A stretch of 64,000 bases of DNA from Parahaliea maris (GCF_008064665.1 NZ_VRZA01000003.1:124001-188000), one strand, 5' to 3'; shown: positions 9,121 to 17,444, counted from the stretch's first letter. The notes: a model not told the origin generated them from the letters alone. Translations and numbers: made by a program.

Positions 9121-9148
9121 TCCTGACCCCGCGCATGCGGGGCCAGGA
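9121..9148 (-). terminator. Long hairpin in the ahpC-ahpF gap
   Basis: An inverted repeat with arms at 9121-9132 and 9137-9148 and a GCAT centre. It is TCCTG, an A/C mismatch, then CCCCGC paired with GCGGGG and CAGGA, so 11 of 12 positions pair. It starts about 20 bases after the ahpC stop. No T-run follows on the minus strand. It could attenuate read-through from ahpC to ahpF or stabilise the ahpC message. That function is inference. Confidence 0.5.
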
Positions 9149-9167
9149 GTTCAGAGTCGCTGGGGGC

Positions 9168-9731
9168 TTAGATCTTGCCAACCAGGTCCAGGCTCGGGGT
9201 CAGGGTTGCTTCGCCCTGTTCCCAGGCGGCGGGGCAGACTTCGCCGTCGTTCTCGCGCACGTACTGGGCAGCTTTTACTTTGCGAACCATGTCCTTGGCG
9301 GAGCGGCCGATGCCACCGTTGTGGATCTCGGCGACTTGGATGATGCCGTCGGGGTCAGCCAGGAAGGTGCCGCGCATGGCCAGACCGTCTTCCTCGATCA
9401 TTACGTCGAAGCCGCGAGTCACCGCGCCGGTCGGGTCGCCCAGCATGTAGTAGTTGATCTTGCCGATAGCTTCGGAAGAGTCGTGCCAGGCTTTGTGGGA
9501 GAAGTGGGTGTCGGTAGACACGGAGTACACTTCAACGCCCAAGCCTTGCAGTTCTTCGTAGTGCTTGGCCATGTCTTCCAGTTCGGTGGGGCAGACAAAG
9601 GTGAAGTCGGCCGGGTAGAACAGGAAGATGGACCACTTGCCTTTTACGTCTTCGGAAGAAACAGTTTTGAATTCGCCGTTGTGGAAGGCCTGTACGGTGA
9701 ACTCGGGGATGGATTGGTTGATCTTTGCCAT
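9168..9731 (-). CDS. ahpC: Alkyl hydroperoxide reductase subunit C (2-Cys peroxiredoxin)
   Basis: A 187-residue typical 2-Cys peroxiredoxin that reduces H2O2, organic hydroperoxides and peroxynitrite. The peroxidatic cysteine is C47 in FTFVCPTE. The resolving cysteine is C166 in GEVCPAAW. The GGIGR stretch typical of peroxide-sensitive bacterial AhpC is present ([11 protein letters not shown]). Length equals that of E. coli AhpC. It is divergent from oxyR across 145 bp and is followed by its reductase ahpF, which strongly suggests OxyR control. Confidence 0.97.
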   Translation of the reverse strand: MAKINQSIPEFTVQAFHNGEFKTVSSEDVKGKWSIFLFYPADFTFVCPTELEDMAKHYEELQGLGVEVYSVSTDTHFSHKAWHDSSEAIGKINYYMLGDPTGAVTRGFDVMIEEDGLAMRGTFLADPDGIIQVAEIHNGGIGRSAKDMVRKVKAAQYVRENDGEVCPAAWEQGEATLTPSLDLVGKI

Positions 9732-9876
9732 GATTGGCTCTCCTCGGGGTTTGGGTTGATGAACGCTGTTTGCGTCAGCGGTGGAGTGATAATGCGGCCG
9801 GGCTGTGTTTAAATAAATCGAATTAAATTGATCAAATTGTTCAGATAAACCGAACCACTATTGGAGGTCCTGTTCC
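9732..9876. promoter_or_regulatory. ahpC/oxyR divergent control region
   Basis: A 145-bp gap with a markedly AT-rich island at about 9806-9850 in otherwise GC-rich DNA. On the minus strand TTGATC (9835-9830) and TTAAAC (9812-9807) are 17 bp apart and could be an ahpC promoter. An imperfect palindrome at 9817-9832 and the 8-bp palindrome TTGATCAA at 9828-9835 overlap it. I could not match the full four-part OxyR consensus (ATAG/CTAT blocks), so the OxyR site itself is inferred from layout. The oxyR ribosome site is GGAGGT at 9863-9868. Confidence 0.5.
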
Positions 9877-10794
9877 ATGATCTCGCTCAAGCAGCTCACC
9901 TATGCCCTGGCGGTGGAAAAAACCCGGCACTTCAAAAAGGCCTCGGAGCTGTGCTCCGTCTCCCAGTCGGCGCTGAGTACGGCGATCTCCGAGATGGAGG
10001 GCCAGCTCGGCGTGCAGGTGTTCGAGCGCGATAACAAGCGGGTGCTGGTGACACCGGTCGGGCAGCAGATTCTCGACAAGGCGCGCGCCATCAAGATGGA
10101 GCTGGATGACCTCTATCACCTCAGCCACCAGAGCCACTCGCCATTGAGTTACCCCATGTCGGTGGGCGTGATACCTACCATTGGTCCCTACCTGTTACCC
10201 AAGGTGCTACCCGCGGTGCGTGAGGAGTACCCCGCGTTCCAGATGACCATCGACGAGGACCAGTCCCGGGTGCTGGTGGACAAGGTGCGCAGCGGTGAAC
10301 TCGATACCGCTGTGCTGGCGTTGCCCTATGACACCGAGGGCTTGCACTGCTTCGAGTTCTGGGAGGAGGACCTCTACCTGGTTACCCACAGGGATGACCC
10401 CCTGGCCAGCGAGAAGTCGGTCAGCAGTGAACAACTGGAGGGCGCGAACCTGTTGCTGCTAAGGGATGGCCACTGTCTCAAGGATCACGCCCTGGCCGCC
10501 TGTCGCCTGCGGCCGTCTGAGTTGGAGCAGTCCCTGGGCGGGGCCAGCCTGTATACCCTGATCCAGATGGTGGCCGGCCGCATGGGTTCCACCCTGGTGC
10601 CCGCCATGGCGCTGGATCAGTTGCTGGCGGCGAGCAGTGAACTGGCTGCGGTGCCCCTCTCAGAGCCTGGCCCACACCGCCGAATAGCGTTCATCTGCCG
10701 CCTGAACTATGCCGGCGTCAATGACATAGAACTGTTGCGTCGGCTGTTTCGCCGCGAGCTCGAGAAGCAGTCCCTGCCCGTGACCCGCAAATAA
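9877..10794 (+). CDS. oxyR: Hydrogen peroxide-sensing LysR-type regulator OxyR
   Basis: A 305-residue LysR-family regulator. The winged helix-turn-helix is at about residues 1-60 (QLTYALAVEKTRHFKKAS). The redox pair typical of OxyR is present: C200 in RDGHCLKDHAL and C209 in AACRL, the same spacing as C199/C208 of E. coli OxyR. This separates it from other LysR proteins. It is divergent from ahpC-ahpF. In Pseudomonas the gene lies next to recG; here recG is about 23 kb away and oxyR instead sits beside its presumed target. Confidence 0.94.
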   Translation: MISLKQLTYALAVEKTRHFKKASELCSVSQSALSTAISEMEGQLGVQVFERDNKRVLVTPVGQQILDKARAIKMELDDLYHLSHQSHSPLSYPMSVGVIPTIGPYLLPKVLPAVREEYPAFQMTIDEDQSRVLVDKVRSGELDTAVLALPYDTEGLHCFEFWEEDLYLVTHRDDPLASEKSVSSEQLEGANLLLLRDGHCLKDHALAACRLRPSELEQSLGGASLYTLIQMVAGRMGSTLVPAMALDQLLAASSELAAVPLSEPGPHRRIAFICRLNYAGVNDIELLRRLFRRELEKQSLPVTRK

Positions 10795-10904
10795 AAGCGA
10801 GGGCGGTGTACAAGCCCTGCATGCTGAACTAGGGTTTAGAGAGACGTGCTCAGCCGAGCGGGGGTGAGTACGGATTCTAATCCAGGGATATGGAGGGACG
10901 TGTA

Positions 10905-11285
10905 ATGCAGTGGTATCTCAAGGTACTGAAAAACTACGTGGGCTTTTCCGGTCGCGCCCAGCGCACCGAGATCTGGATGTTCATCCTGATCAATTTCCTG
11001 ATCACCCTGTTACTCGCGTTCCTCGATGGAATGCTGGGGCTCTACAATGCGGAGGTCGGCGTCGGGGTATTACAGGGGGTCTATTCCCTGGCCGTGTTCC
11101 TGCCAAGTCTGGCGGTTGCAGTGCGGCGGTTGCACGACATTGGTCGCACCGGCTGGTGGCTGTTGATTGCCTTCATTCCGCTCGTGGGCCTGATTGTTTT
11201 GCTGGTCTTTTACTGCCTCGACAGCCAGCCCGGCGACAACGAATACGGACCGAACCCCAAGGGAGTCGCTCCGGCGGTCGCCTGA
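10905..11285 (+). CDS. DUF805 inner-membrane protein
   Basis: A 126-residue membrane protein of the DUF805 family, whose biochemical role is not established. The family pattern is clear: an N-terminal WYLKVLKNYVGFSGRAQRTE, then RRLHDIGRTGWWLL, and C-terminal DSQPGDNEYGPNPKG. It has about four hydrophobic segments. The ATG at 10905 has a GGAGGG site seven bases upstream, so it is preferred to the ATG at 10890, which overlaps that site. The gene stands alone between oxyR and a convergent gene, and a strong hairpin follows. Confidence 0.88.
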   Translation: MQWYLKVLKNYVGFSGRAQRTEIWMFILINFLITLLLAFLDGMLGLYNAEVGVGVLQGVYSLAVFLPSLAVAVRRLHDIGRTGWWLLIAFIPLVGLIVLLVFYCLDSQPGDNEYGPNPKGVAPAVA

Positions 11286-11309
11286 GTGGTTCAGTGATCG
11301 GTCACGTAG

Positions 11310-11331
11310 CAGGGTGGGGAACCCCACCCTG
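11310..11331. terminator. Palindromic hairpin between convergent genes
   Basis: Perfect 10-bp arms (CAGGGTGGGG at 11310-11319, CCCCACCCTG at 11322-11331) separated by two A residues. It lies between the DUF805 gene and the convergent periplasmic-protein gene, where a bidirectional terminator is expected. There is no clear T-run on either side. Confidence 0.55.
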
Positions 11332-11343
11332 TAGCGACAGGCT

Positions 11344-11718
11344 TCAGCCGGGGTTGGCGGCCTTGTACTCACGTATTTCGGTGTTGAACTGGCCGGCGAC
11401 AGTCTCCTCTGTGGACACTGCGGCGTTGTAGGCCTCTACAGCTGCCTCATAGGCTTTCTGCGTCTCCGCCAGCACATCCTCCGCGAGGCCGCCTTCTTTC
11501 ACTTTGGCTTCCGCCGTGGTGAATACTTCTTCCAGGCACTTCATGTACTCGACATTGGCCGCCTGGAAGGTTTTGACGGCTTTCTGCCCGGCGAGCATGT
11601 CGTCCATGGTGGCGCTCGCGCCGTCGGGCAGTGTGGGCGATTCGGGCTTGGTGCAGTCCGCTACAGCAGCGGCACTGCCAAGTGAGAGCGCGGCCAGGGC
11701 GATAGTGAACTTGTTCAT
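11344..11718 (-). CDS. Periplasmic small protein, unknown function
   Basis: A 124-residue protein starting MNKFTIALAALSLGSAAAVA, which is a clear signal peptide cut before DCTKPESP. The mature part is acidic and largely alpha-helical, has two cysteines (in ADCTKP and EYMKCLEE) that could form a disulfide, and ends EIREYKAANPG. I do not recognise the family with certainty. The start at 11718 is chosen because it begins the signal peptide; the upstream start at 11799 would add an unlikely leader. The gene reads away from the SPOR-domain gene on the same strand, 62 bp downstream of it. Confidence 0.75.
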   Translation of the reverse strand: MNKFTIALAALSLGSAAAVADCTKPESPTLPDGASATMDDMLAGQKAVKTFQAANVEYMKCLEEVFTTAEAKVKEGGLAEDVLAETQKAYEAAVEAYNAAVSTEETVAGQFNTEIREYKAANPG

Positions 11719-11780
11719 TGTCTTATCCTTCAGCGTTACAGGAGGCAAAACAGTATCAGGCCCGTTCTGCCCTGCCAAGT

Positions 11781-12818
11781 TCAGTCTTCCCCAACCCACA
11801 GTTCGGGCAGGTCATACTGGCTCTGTAATGCGGACGCCACGGCCTGGGCGGTGGCCTTGTCCGGCAGGGAAACGATCCTCACCCGATACAGGTCGCCGCC
11901 GGGTGCGGCTTGCACGGCAACCTTGCCCGCCGCGGGCTGCAGGCGGCCTGCCCAGGTGTCTGCCAGTTCACGCTGGCGGTAGGACCCGAAATTCACAAAC
12001 CAGTCTCCCGCCGGCGTGTTACCGGTGGCGGGGGCACTGGTGACGGGTTTTGGCGCGGGGGTGGAGGGTTTCGGGCTGCTATTTTGTGCAGCCTGCTCGG
12101 CTGCGGCCCGCTGGGCTTCCAGCTGGCGCTCCAGTCCTGCGACCGTATCGGTGAGCTGGCGGTTTTCCAGGCGCAGGGTTTCCAGGCTGGCGCTCAGGGC
12201 CTCATTGCGCTCCACCAGCTCCCGCTGGGTGCTGCGTTCCTGGGATAACTGCTCCGGGTCGACGGTGACGGCGAGTTGTGAGCGCAAATCGCGAATTTCT
12301 TCCCGCAGTGAGGCCCGCTCCTGGAGGACACCGAAGCCACCCACCGCGAGCAGAACAAGCGCCACTACTCCGGCGCCAATCAGCCCCAGCGGCCAGTTTC
12401 CGGGAAAGCCGCGCTCTTCCTCATCCTCCTCGTAGTCGTCCCAATCCCGGTCGGCGCTGGTGTCCTCGTCCTCGTCGAAAAGCCCCTGCGCTTCCGCATC
12501 GTAGCCATCGTCGTCGATGTCGTCGTCATCGAAGAGATCTTCTTCCGCTGGGGGGGCGCTGGCAGCGCTGCCGTCGTCGGCTGGAGGGTCGCGCCGTGCG
12601 CTCAGGCCCGCTGTCGGGTCGGCCCAGCCGCCGGGTTCCTCCTCGTCATCAAGGATCTCGTCCGGGTCGTAATCGAAATCATCGGCGCGGTAGTCCAGTT
12701 GGTACTCGTCGCTTTCGTCCTCGGGCACGAGTTCGCTCAGGGAGCCCCCGGATTCAGGCTGGGACGTCGTGTTCTGCCGTCGGGATGGCGAGAATGGATT
12801 GTCGCTGTTGTCGCTCAT
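11781..12818 (-). CDS. SPOR-domain membrane protein with long acidic cytoplasmic region
   Basis: A 345-residue bitopic protein. Residues 1-140 are strikingly acidic with runs of Asp and Glu. One transmembrane helix lies at about 145-166 (LGLIGAGVVALVLLAVGGFG). A periplasmic coiled coil covers about 168-245, followed by a Pro/Ala linker and a C-terminal SPOR fold from about 265 (GDWFVNFGSYRQRELADTWAG to the end). SPOR domains bind denuded peptidoglycan at the division septum, so a role in cell division or cell-wall remodelling is likely. The acidic arm may bind a basic cytoplasmic partner; that part is inference. ATG at 12818. Confidence 0.85.
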   Translation of the reverse strand: MSDNSDNPFSPSRRQNTTSQPESGGSLSELVPEDESDEYQLDYRADDFDYDPDEILDDEEEPGGWADPTAGLSARRDPPADDGSAASAPPAEEDLFDDDDIDDDGYDAEAQGLFDEDEDTSADRDWDDYEEDEEERGFPGNWPLGLIGAGVVALVLLAVGGFGVLQERASLREEIRDLRSQLAVTVDPEQLSQERSTQRELVERNEALSASLETLRLENRQLTDTVAGLERQLEAQRAAAEQAAQNSSPKPSTPAPKPVTSAPATGNTPAGDWFVNFGSYRQRELADTWAGRLQPAAGKVAVQAAPGGDLYRVRIVSLPDKATAQAVASALQSQYDLPELWVGED

Positions 12819-12888
12819 GGCCCGAGCCCCTGTTTGCCCCGTGTAATGCGGGGATACTAGCAGAGCTGCCGCAGTGGGTCAGCCGCAT

Positions 12889-13749
12889 TCAGTCGTTGCT
12901 GCGCAGGGATTGGAGGCCGCGATTGAGCTTGTTGAGATGCCGGTTGACCTCCTCGCCTTTCATCTTGGAGACACCGGCGGCAAGGATATCAATCACTGCC
13001 AGGTGGGCGATGCGGGACGGCAGGGGGGTGTAACTCTCCTCGTCCGGGGAGGCGACATCGATGGGAATGGGGATGGTCGCGCGAGCCAGTACCGGTGTAT
13101 TCGAGGGTGCCAGGGCGATGCTGACAGCGCCGGACTCGCGCACGTGATCCATGGCTTCCAGCAGGGCGGTACTGCGTCCGGACTGGGAAATGGCGACCAC
13201 CACGTCGTCCGCTGTCAGGGACATGGCGGACATCGCCTGTATGTGAGGATCGGACAGGGCAGCGCTGGCGATCTGCAGGCGGAAGAACTTGTGTTGGGCG
13301 TCGATGGCCACCGGGCTGGACGCGCCAAAGCCGTAAAACTCGACCCGGCGGGCGTTGCAGAGCGCATCGACGGCTACCTCGATGGCGTCGAGGTCCAGGG
13401 TGTCCCGCACCTGGGCCAGGGTTTCCATGGTGGCGTCGAAGACCTTGTAGGTGTAGTCCCGGGCGGTGTCGAGCTCGCTCAGCACGAAGGGTTCCTGACT
13501 GGTGTTCTGGGCCAGGCACTGGGCGAGGGCGAGCTTGAAGTTCTGGAAACCCTTGCAGCCGATGGCGCGGCAGAATCGCACCACCGTGGGCTCGCTGACC
13601 TCGGCGGCGGCGGCCAGGTCGACAATACGCATGTGAATGACCCGGTCGGGTTGCGCGAGCACCAGTTCGGCCACCTTGCGCTCGGACCGGCGCAGGGTGC
13701 CCAGTGCGGACTCGATGTCCCTGAGTAGAGGTCTTCCGGTAGTGGCCAA
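12889..13749 (-). CDS. RpiR/HexR-family transcriptional regulator
   Basis: A 286-residue regulator with an N-terminal RpiR-type helix-turn-helix (SERKVAELVLAQPDRVIHMR, then AAEVSEPTVVRFCRAIGCKG) and a C-terminal SIS sugar-phosphate-binding domain (VEFYGFGASSPVAIDAQHK; VVVAISQSGRSTALLEAM). The sequence is close to HexR, which controls hexose catabolism in gammaproteobacteria. However, no Entner-Doudoroff gene is adjacent. The gene is divergent from three amidohydrolases, with a perfect palindrome between them. The start appears to be TTG at 13749 with a weak ribosome site; I found no better in-frame start. Confidence 0.85.
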   Translation of the reverse strand: MATTGRPLLRDIESALGTLRRSERKVAELVLAQPDRVIHMRIVDLAAAAEVSEPTVVRFCRAIGCKGFQNFKLALAQCLAQNTSQEPFVLSELDTARDYTYKVFDATMETLAQVRDTLDLDAIEVAVDALCNARRVEFYGFGASSPVAIDAQHKFFRLQIASAALSDPHIQAMSAMSLTADDVVVAISQSGRSTALLEAMDHVRESGAVSIALAPSNTPVLARATIPIPIDVASPDEESYTPLPSRIAHLAVIDILAAGVSKMKGEEVNRHLNKLNRGLQSLRSND

Positions 13750-13829
13750 ACTGCCCGCCGTGTCAGCTGTGAGAGCAATGCATTATACAGCCCGCAACAC
13801 GGCTTGGGAGAATGTATGGAGGACCCGTA

Positions 13830-13847
13830 GTGGTGCAACTGCACCAC
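13830..13847. promoter_or_regulatory. Candidate operator palindrome between regulator and amidohydrolases
   Basis: A perfect inverted repeat, GTGGTGCA-AC-TGCACCAC, midway between the RpiR-type regulator (start 13749) and the first amidohydrolase (start 13996). It does not match the TGTA/TACA-type box I know for HexR. Its size and place fit an operator for the divergent regulator. A degenerate version (GGGGTGCA at 17508-17515) lies upstream of the third amidohydrolase. Confidence 0.5.
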
Positions 13848-13855
13848 GTTACGAC

Positions 13856-13892
13856 CACTGGTACCAGCAACGGCAGGCTTCTGGTCCTTTAC
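13856..13892 (+). promoter_or_regulatory. Upstream block shared with the third amidohydrolase
   Basis: This 37-base block matches 17535-17571 at 27 of 37 positions. The last 12 bases (CTGGTCCTTTAC) are identical. It starts 9 bases after the palindrome and about 100-140 bases before the start of copy 1. It is probably part of the promoter/operator duplicated with the gene. No clear -35/-10 pair was picked out. Confidence 0.45.
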
Positions 13893-13995
13893 CTGCTTCA
13901 CGCGGCAGGGCTTCATGAAGATAACAGCATTCGCCGTCGTTTCAGCGTAGTAAGGGTTTTCGATGGCAGCCGTGAACACCTTCAAGGAAGCCAGT

Positions 13996-15699
13996 ATGGA
14001 TCGAACACTTATCGCTGCAGGAATGGCAATGATCGCCGCTCTCTCGGCTGGCGCGACCATCGCCGAGGAACCTGCAGACGCGGTTTTCTACGGAGACCAT
14101 ATCATCACTATGGACTCTGACCGGCCCCGCGCGGAAGCTGTCGCGATACGGGGTGATCGTATTGTCTACGTCGGTGACCGGGAAAATGCCGGGGAATTTG
14201 TGGGGGACGATACCCGTTCAGTGGAGTTGGGCGATAAGGCCCTGGTGCCCGGCATGATCGACAGCCATGGCCACATCAGCGTCGCTGCCCGAATGGTCGA
14301 TTACGTCAACGTTTCTTCTCCCCCGGTGGGCCCTGCCAAAAATATTGGGGACATTGTCGATCTGCTGAAGGAGCGCCTGAAGACCGATCCCCCCCCGGAG
14401 GACGGCTGGCTGATCGCCTACGGCTATGACGATTCCCTGCTGGCGGAGAATCGCCACCCCACCCGGCACGATCTCGACAAAGTGTCCACCGAGGTGCCGG
14501 TCGCCATGATGCATGTCTCCGGCCACCTCGGCACCGCAAATTCCGCGGCATTGGCAGCGTTGGGCTATTCCGAGGATACGCCCAACCCGCAAGGCGGAGT
14601 GATTCGCCGGGAGCGCGGCACCAAAGTACCCAACGGGGTGCTCGAAGAAGTGGCCTGGCAGAAGGCGATGTGGTCCCAGGTTGCGGGCGGCGGCGGTACG
14701 GCAAACTTCGAGCGGCAATTGAAGGAGGCGGTACAGCAATTTGCCAGTTACGGTATTACCACGATCCAGGATGGCGCTGCGCGGATGGCCGATGTCGCTG
14801 CAATGCGCAAAATGGCGGAGAGAGGTGAACTCAAGGCGGACATCGTCGCGATTGCTGCCGCGTACGGTGACGTCGATTTCGATGAAATCTCCAGCATGCT
14901 CGAGGAAGGTTACCACGACGGCGTTCGGGTGGGCGGCGTCAAGTTCGCTGTTGATGGTTCGCCCCAGGGGCGCACTGCCTGGACAACCGAGCCCTACCTT
15001 GCCAATCCGGAGGGGGTAGAAGGCCCTTACACCGCCTATACCACGGTGGTTCCCGATGACTTCAAGGCGCAGGCCAGGGGCCTTCTGCTCAAGGGGATTC
15101 CCATCTACGTGCACAGCAATGGTGATGCCGCCATTGATCTGTCGATGGACGCCGTCGAGGATGCTTTTGCAGGGCGTGAGATGCCCGATCACCGCTCGGT
15201 AATCATCCACGCCCAACTGATGCGACCGGATCAGGTCGATCGCGCTGCAAAACTCGATATGGTGCCGTCTTTCTACTCGGCCCACTCCTTTTTCTGGGGC
15301 GATTGGCACCGCCTGAGCTTCGGCGACGAGCGTGCCTTCCATATCAGCCCAGCGGCAGCGGCGCTGGAGAAAGGCGTGCATTTCACCATCCACAACGACA
15401 CTCCGGTGGTACCCCCGGACATGATGCGCCTGATGTGGATTGCGGTGAACCGTGAGACCCGCAACGGGGTGATCCTCGGCGAGGACCAGCGACTGTCACC
15501 CTACGATGCCCTCTATGCCATGACCCTGGGTGGTGCGTACCAGTACTTCGAGGAAGCCAGCAAGGGCTCCCTGACCGTAGGGAAGCAGGCCGATCTGGTG
15601 GTGCTGGGGGCCGATCCGCTCGAGGTGGACCCGAAGACCATCAAGGATATCCCGGTGCTGGAGACCATCTCCCGGGGCAAGACCATCTTCCTGCGATAA
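13996..15699 (+). CDS. Secreted YtcJ-type amidohydrolase, tandem copy 1
   Basis: A 567-residue metal-dependent hydrolase of the amidohydrolase-3 (YtcJ/NfdA-like) family with a signal peptide (MDRTLIAAGMAMIAALSAGA, then TIAEE). Metal-site marks are DSHGH after VPGMI, the lysine in GGVKFAVDGSPQGR, the histidine in VHSNGDAAID, the histidine in VIIHAQLM and the aspartate in HNDTPVVPP. Substrates in this family are N-acyl or formamide compounds and similar C-N bonds; the actual substrate is not known. ATG 13996 follows AAGGAAG and starts the signal peptide. Copies 2 and 3 follow directly. Confidence 0.88.
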   Translation: MDRTLIAAGMAMIAALSAGATIAEEPADAVFYGDHIITMDSDRPRAEAVAIRGDRIVYVGDRENAGEFVGDDTRSVELGDKALVPGMIDSHGHISVAARMVDYVNVSSPPVGPAKNIGDIVDLLKERLKTDPPPEDGWLIAYGYDDSLLAENRHPTRHDLDKVSTEVPVAMMHVSGHLGTANSAALAALGYSEDTPNPQGGVIRRERGTKVPNGVLEEVAWQKAMWSQVAGGGGTANFERQLKEAVQQFASYGITTIQDGAARMADVAAMRKMAERGELKADIVAIAAAYGDVDFDEISSMLEEGYHDGVRVGGVKFAVDGSPQGRTAWTTEPYLANPEGVEGPYTAYTTVVPDDFKAQARGLLLKGIPIYVHSNGDAAIDLSMDAVEDAFAGREMPDHRSVIIHAQLMRPDQVDRAAKLDMVPSFYSAHSFFWGDWHRLSFGDERAFHISPAAAALEKGVHFTIHNDTPVVPPDMMRLMWIAVNRETRNGVILGEDQRLSPYDALYAMTLGGAYQYFEEASKGSLTVGKQADLVVLGADPLEVDPKTIKDIPVLETISRGKTIFLR

Positions 15700-15737
15700 G
15701 TTGAAACCCGACCATCAGTAACCTCCAAGGAATCAGT

Positions 15738-17444
15738 ATGAAACGAAAATTTCTCCCGTGGGGGCTGGCCGCGCTCACTTCACTTTCAGGTAGTCAGGCT
15801 TTCGCCGAAGTCCCCGCAGACCGTGTGTTCTATGGGGATCACATCATCACCATGGACTCCACCCTGCCAAGTGCTGAAGCCGTGGCCATCCGCGGCGACC
15901 GCATCGTCTACGTCGGTGACCGCGCGGGGGCCGGGGAGTTTGTGGGTGCCGATACCCAGGCGCTGGAGCTCGGCGATAAGGCCCTGGTACCCGGCCTGAT
16001 CGACTCCCACGGCCATGTTACCGGGTCAGCGCGCCTGATCGATTACGTTAACGCTTCCTCTCCGCCGGTGGGCACCTCCGAAAATATCGCTGATATCCTC
16101 GAGCTGTTGAAGGAACGCCTGAAAACCAATCCGCCCCCTGAAGGCGGTTGGCTGGTGGCCTACGGCTACGATGACTCGCTGCTGGCGGAGAACCGCCACC
16201 CCACCCGTCACGATCTCGACAAGGTGTCTGCGGACGTGCCGATCTACATGTCGCATGTCTCCGGCCACCTGGGCACGGCCAACTCCGCCGCCCTGGCGGC
16301 CGCAGGGATTACCGAGGATACTCCCAATCCGCCCGGCGGCGTGATCCGTCGCGAGCGTGGCGGTAAAGTGCCCAACGGGGTCGTTGAAGAGACGGCGAAC
16401 TACCTGTTCCGCAAAGCCCTGGCCGCAACCAGTGCCGGGGACTCGACTAAATTCGAGCGGCAATTGAAGGAGGCGGTACAGCAGTTCGCGAGTTACGGGA
16501 TCACCACCATCCAGGACGGTGCTGCCCAGATGGCTGACGTCGCTGTGATGCGCAAAATGGCCGCAGCCGGCGAAATTGAAGCCGATATTGTAGCCATCCC
16601 CTTTGCCATGACGGGGATCGACTTCGACGAGGTCACCACGCTGGTGGAGGAAGGTTACCAGGGTGGTGTTCGCGTGGGCGGCGTCAAGTTCGTACTCGAT
16701 GGTTCACCCCAGGGCCGTACTGCCTGGACCACCAAACCCTACAATGAAAATCCCCACGGCGTGGAAGGTCCCTACACCGCCTACTCCACCGTGGTCCCCA
16801 ACGAATTCAAGGCTCAGGCCAATGACCTGCTGCACCGGGGTGTTCCCATTTACATGCACGGCAATGGTGATGCCGCCATCGACCTGGCGATGGACGCGGT
16901 GGGCGAGTCCTTTGACGGAGAGGAGCTTCCGGACCACCGCTCGGTGATCATTCACGCCCAGTTGATGCGCCCGGACCAGGTGGTCCGCGCCGCCGAGCTG
17001 GACATGGTGCCATCGTTCTACTCGGCCCACTCCTTCTTCTGGGGCGACTGGCACCGCCAGAGCTTTGGCGACGAGCGCGCCTTCCATATCAGCCCGGCGC
17101 AATCGGCGCTGCAAAAAGGCGTGCACTTCACCATCCACAACGACACCCCGGTGGTCCCGCCAGACATGATGCGCCTGATGTGGATTGCGGTGAACCGTGA
17201 GACCCGCAACGGGGTGATCCTCGGTGAGGACCAGGTGCTGTCACCCTACGACGCCCTGTACGCCATGACCCTGGGCGGCGCGTACCAGTACTTTGAGGAA
17301 GACAGCAAAGGTTCCCTGACCGTCGGCAAGCAGGCAGACCTGGCGGTACTGGGCGCCGACCCGCTCGAGGTGGACCCGAAGACCATCAAGGACATCCCGG
17401 TGCTGGAGACCATTTCCCGGGGCAAGACCATTTTCCAGCGATAA
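15738..17444 (+). CDS. Secreted YtcJ-type amidohydrolase, tandem copy 2
   Basis: A 568-residue paralogue of the preceding gene, 38 bp downstream of it and surely in the same transcript. The signal peptide ends near residue 23 (SQAFA, then EVPAD). Likely metal ligands are H91 and H93, K317 (GGVKFVLDG), H374 (MHGNGDAA), H406 (IIHAQLM) and D469 (HNDTP). Compared with copies 1 and 3, most of the chain is nearly unchanged, while residues about 218-238 and 265-305 differ strongly. Those patches may line the substrate pocket, suggesting related enzymes with different specificities. ATG follows CCAAGGAATCAGT. Confidence 0.88.
   Translation: MKRKFLPWGLAALTSLSGSQAFAEVPADRVFYGDHIITMDSTLPSAEAVAIRGDRIVYVGDRAGAGEFVGADTQALELGDKALVPGLIDSHGHVTGSARLIDYVNASSPPVGTSENIADILELLKERLKTNPPPEGGWLVAYGYDDSLLAENRHPTRHDLDKVSADVPIYMSHVSGHLGTANSAALAAAGITEDTPNPPGGVIRRERGGKVPNGVVEETANYLFRKALAATSAGDSTKFERQLKEAVQQFASYGITTIQDGAAQMADVAVMRKMAAAGEIEADIVAIPFAMTGIDFDEVTTLVEEGYQGGVRVGGVKFVLDGSPQGRTAWTTKPYNENPHGVEGPYTAYSTVVPNEFKAQANDLLHRGVPIYMHGNGDAAIDLAMDAVGESFDGEELPDHRSVIIHAQLMRPDQVVRAAELDMVPSFYSAHSFFWGDWHRQSFGDERAFHISPAQSALQKGVHFTIHNDTPVVPPDMMRLMWIAVNRETRNGVILGEDQVLSPYDALYAMTLGGAYQYFEEDSKGSLTVGKQADLAVLGADPLEVDPKTIKDIPVLETISRGKTIFQR

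Noticed and set aside
9817-9850. A full OxyR binding site with four ATAG/CTAT blocks
   Set aside because: GATA and CTAT elements occur (9844-9861) but their spacing does not fit the consensus, so only an AT-rich control region is claimed.
13830-13847. Reading the palindrome as a standard HexR site
   Set aside because: The sequence lacks the TGTA/TACA arms I associate with HexR sites, so I list it only as an operator for the local RpiR-type regulator.
14218-15393. A 391-codon minus-strand open frame opposite amidohydrolase copy 1, with similar ones opposite copies 2 and 3
   Set aside because: It repeats opposite all three paralogues, has no recognisable domain, and is explained by high GC content and codon bias of the real genes on the plus strand.
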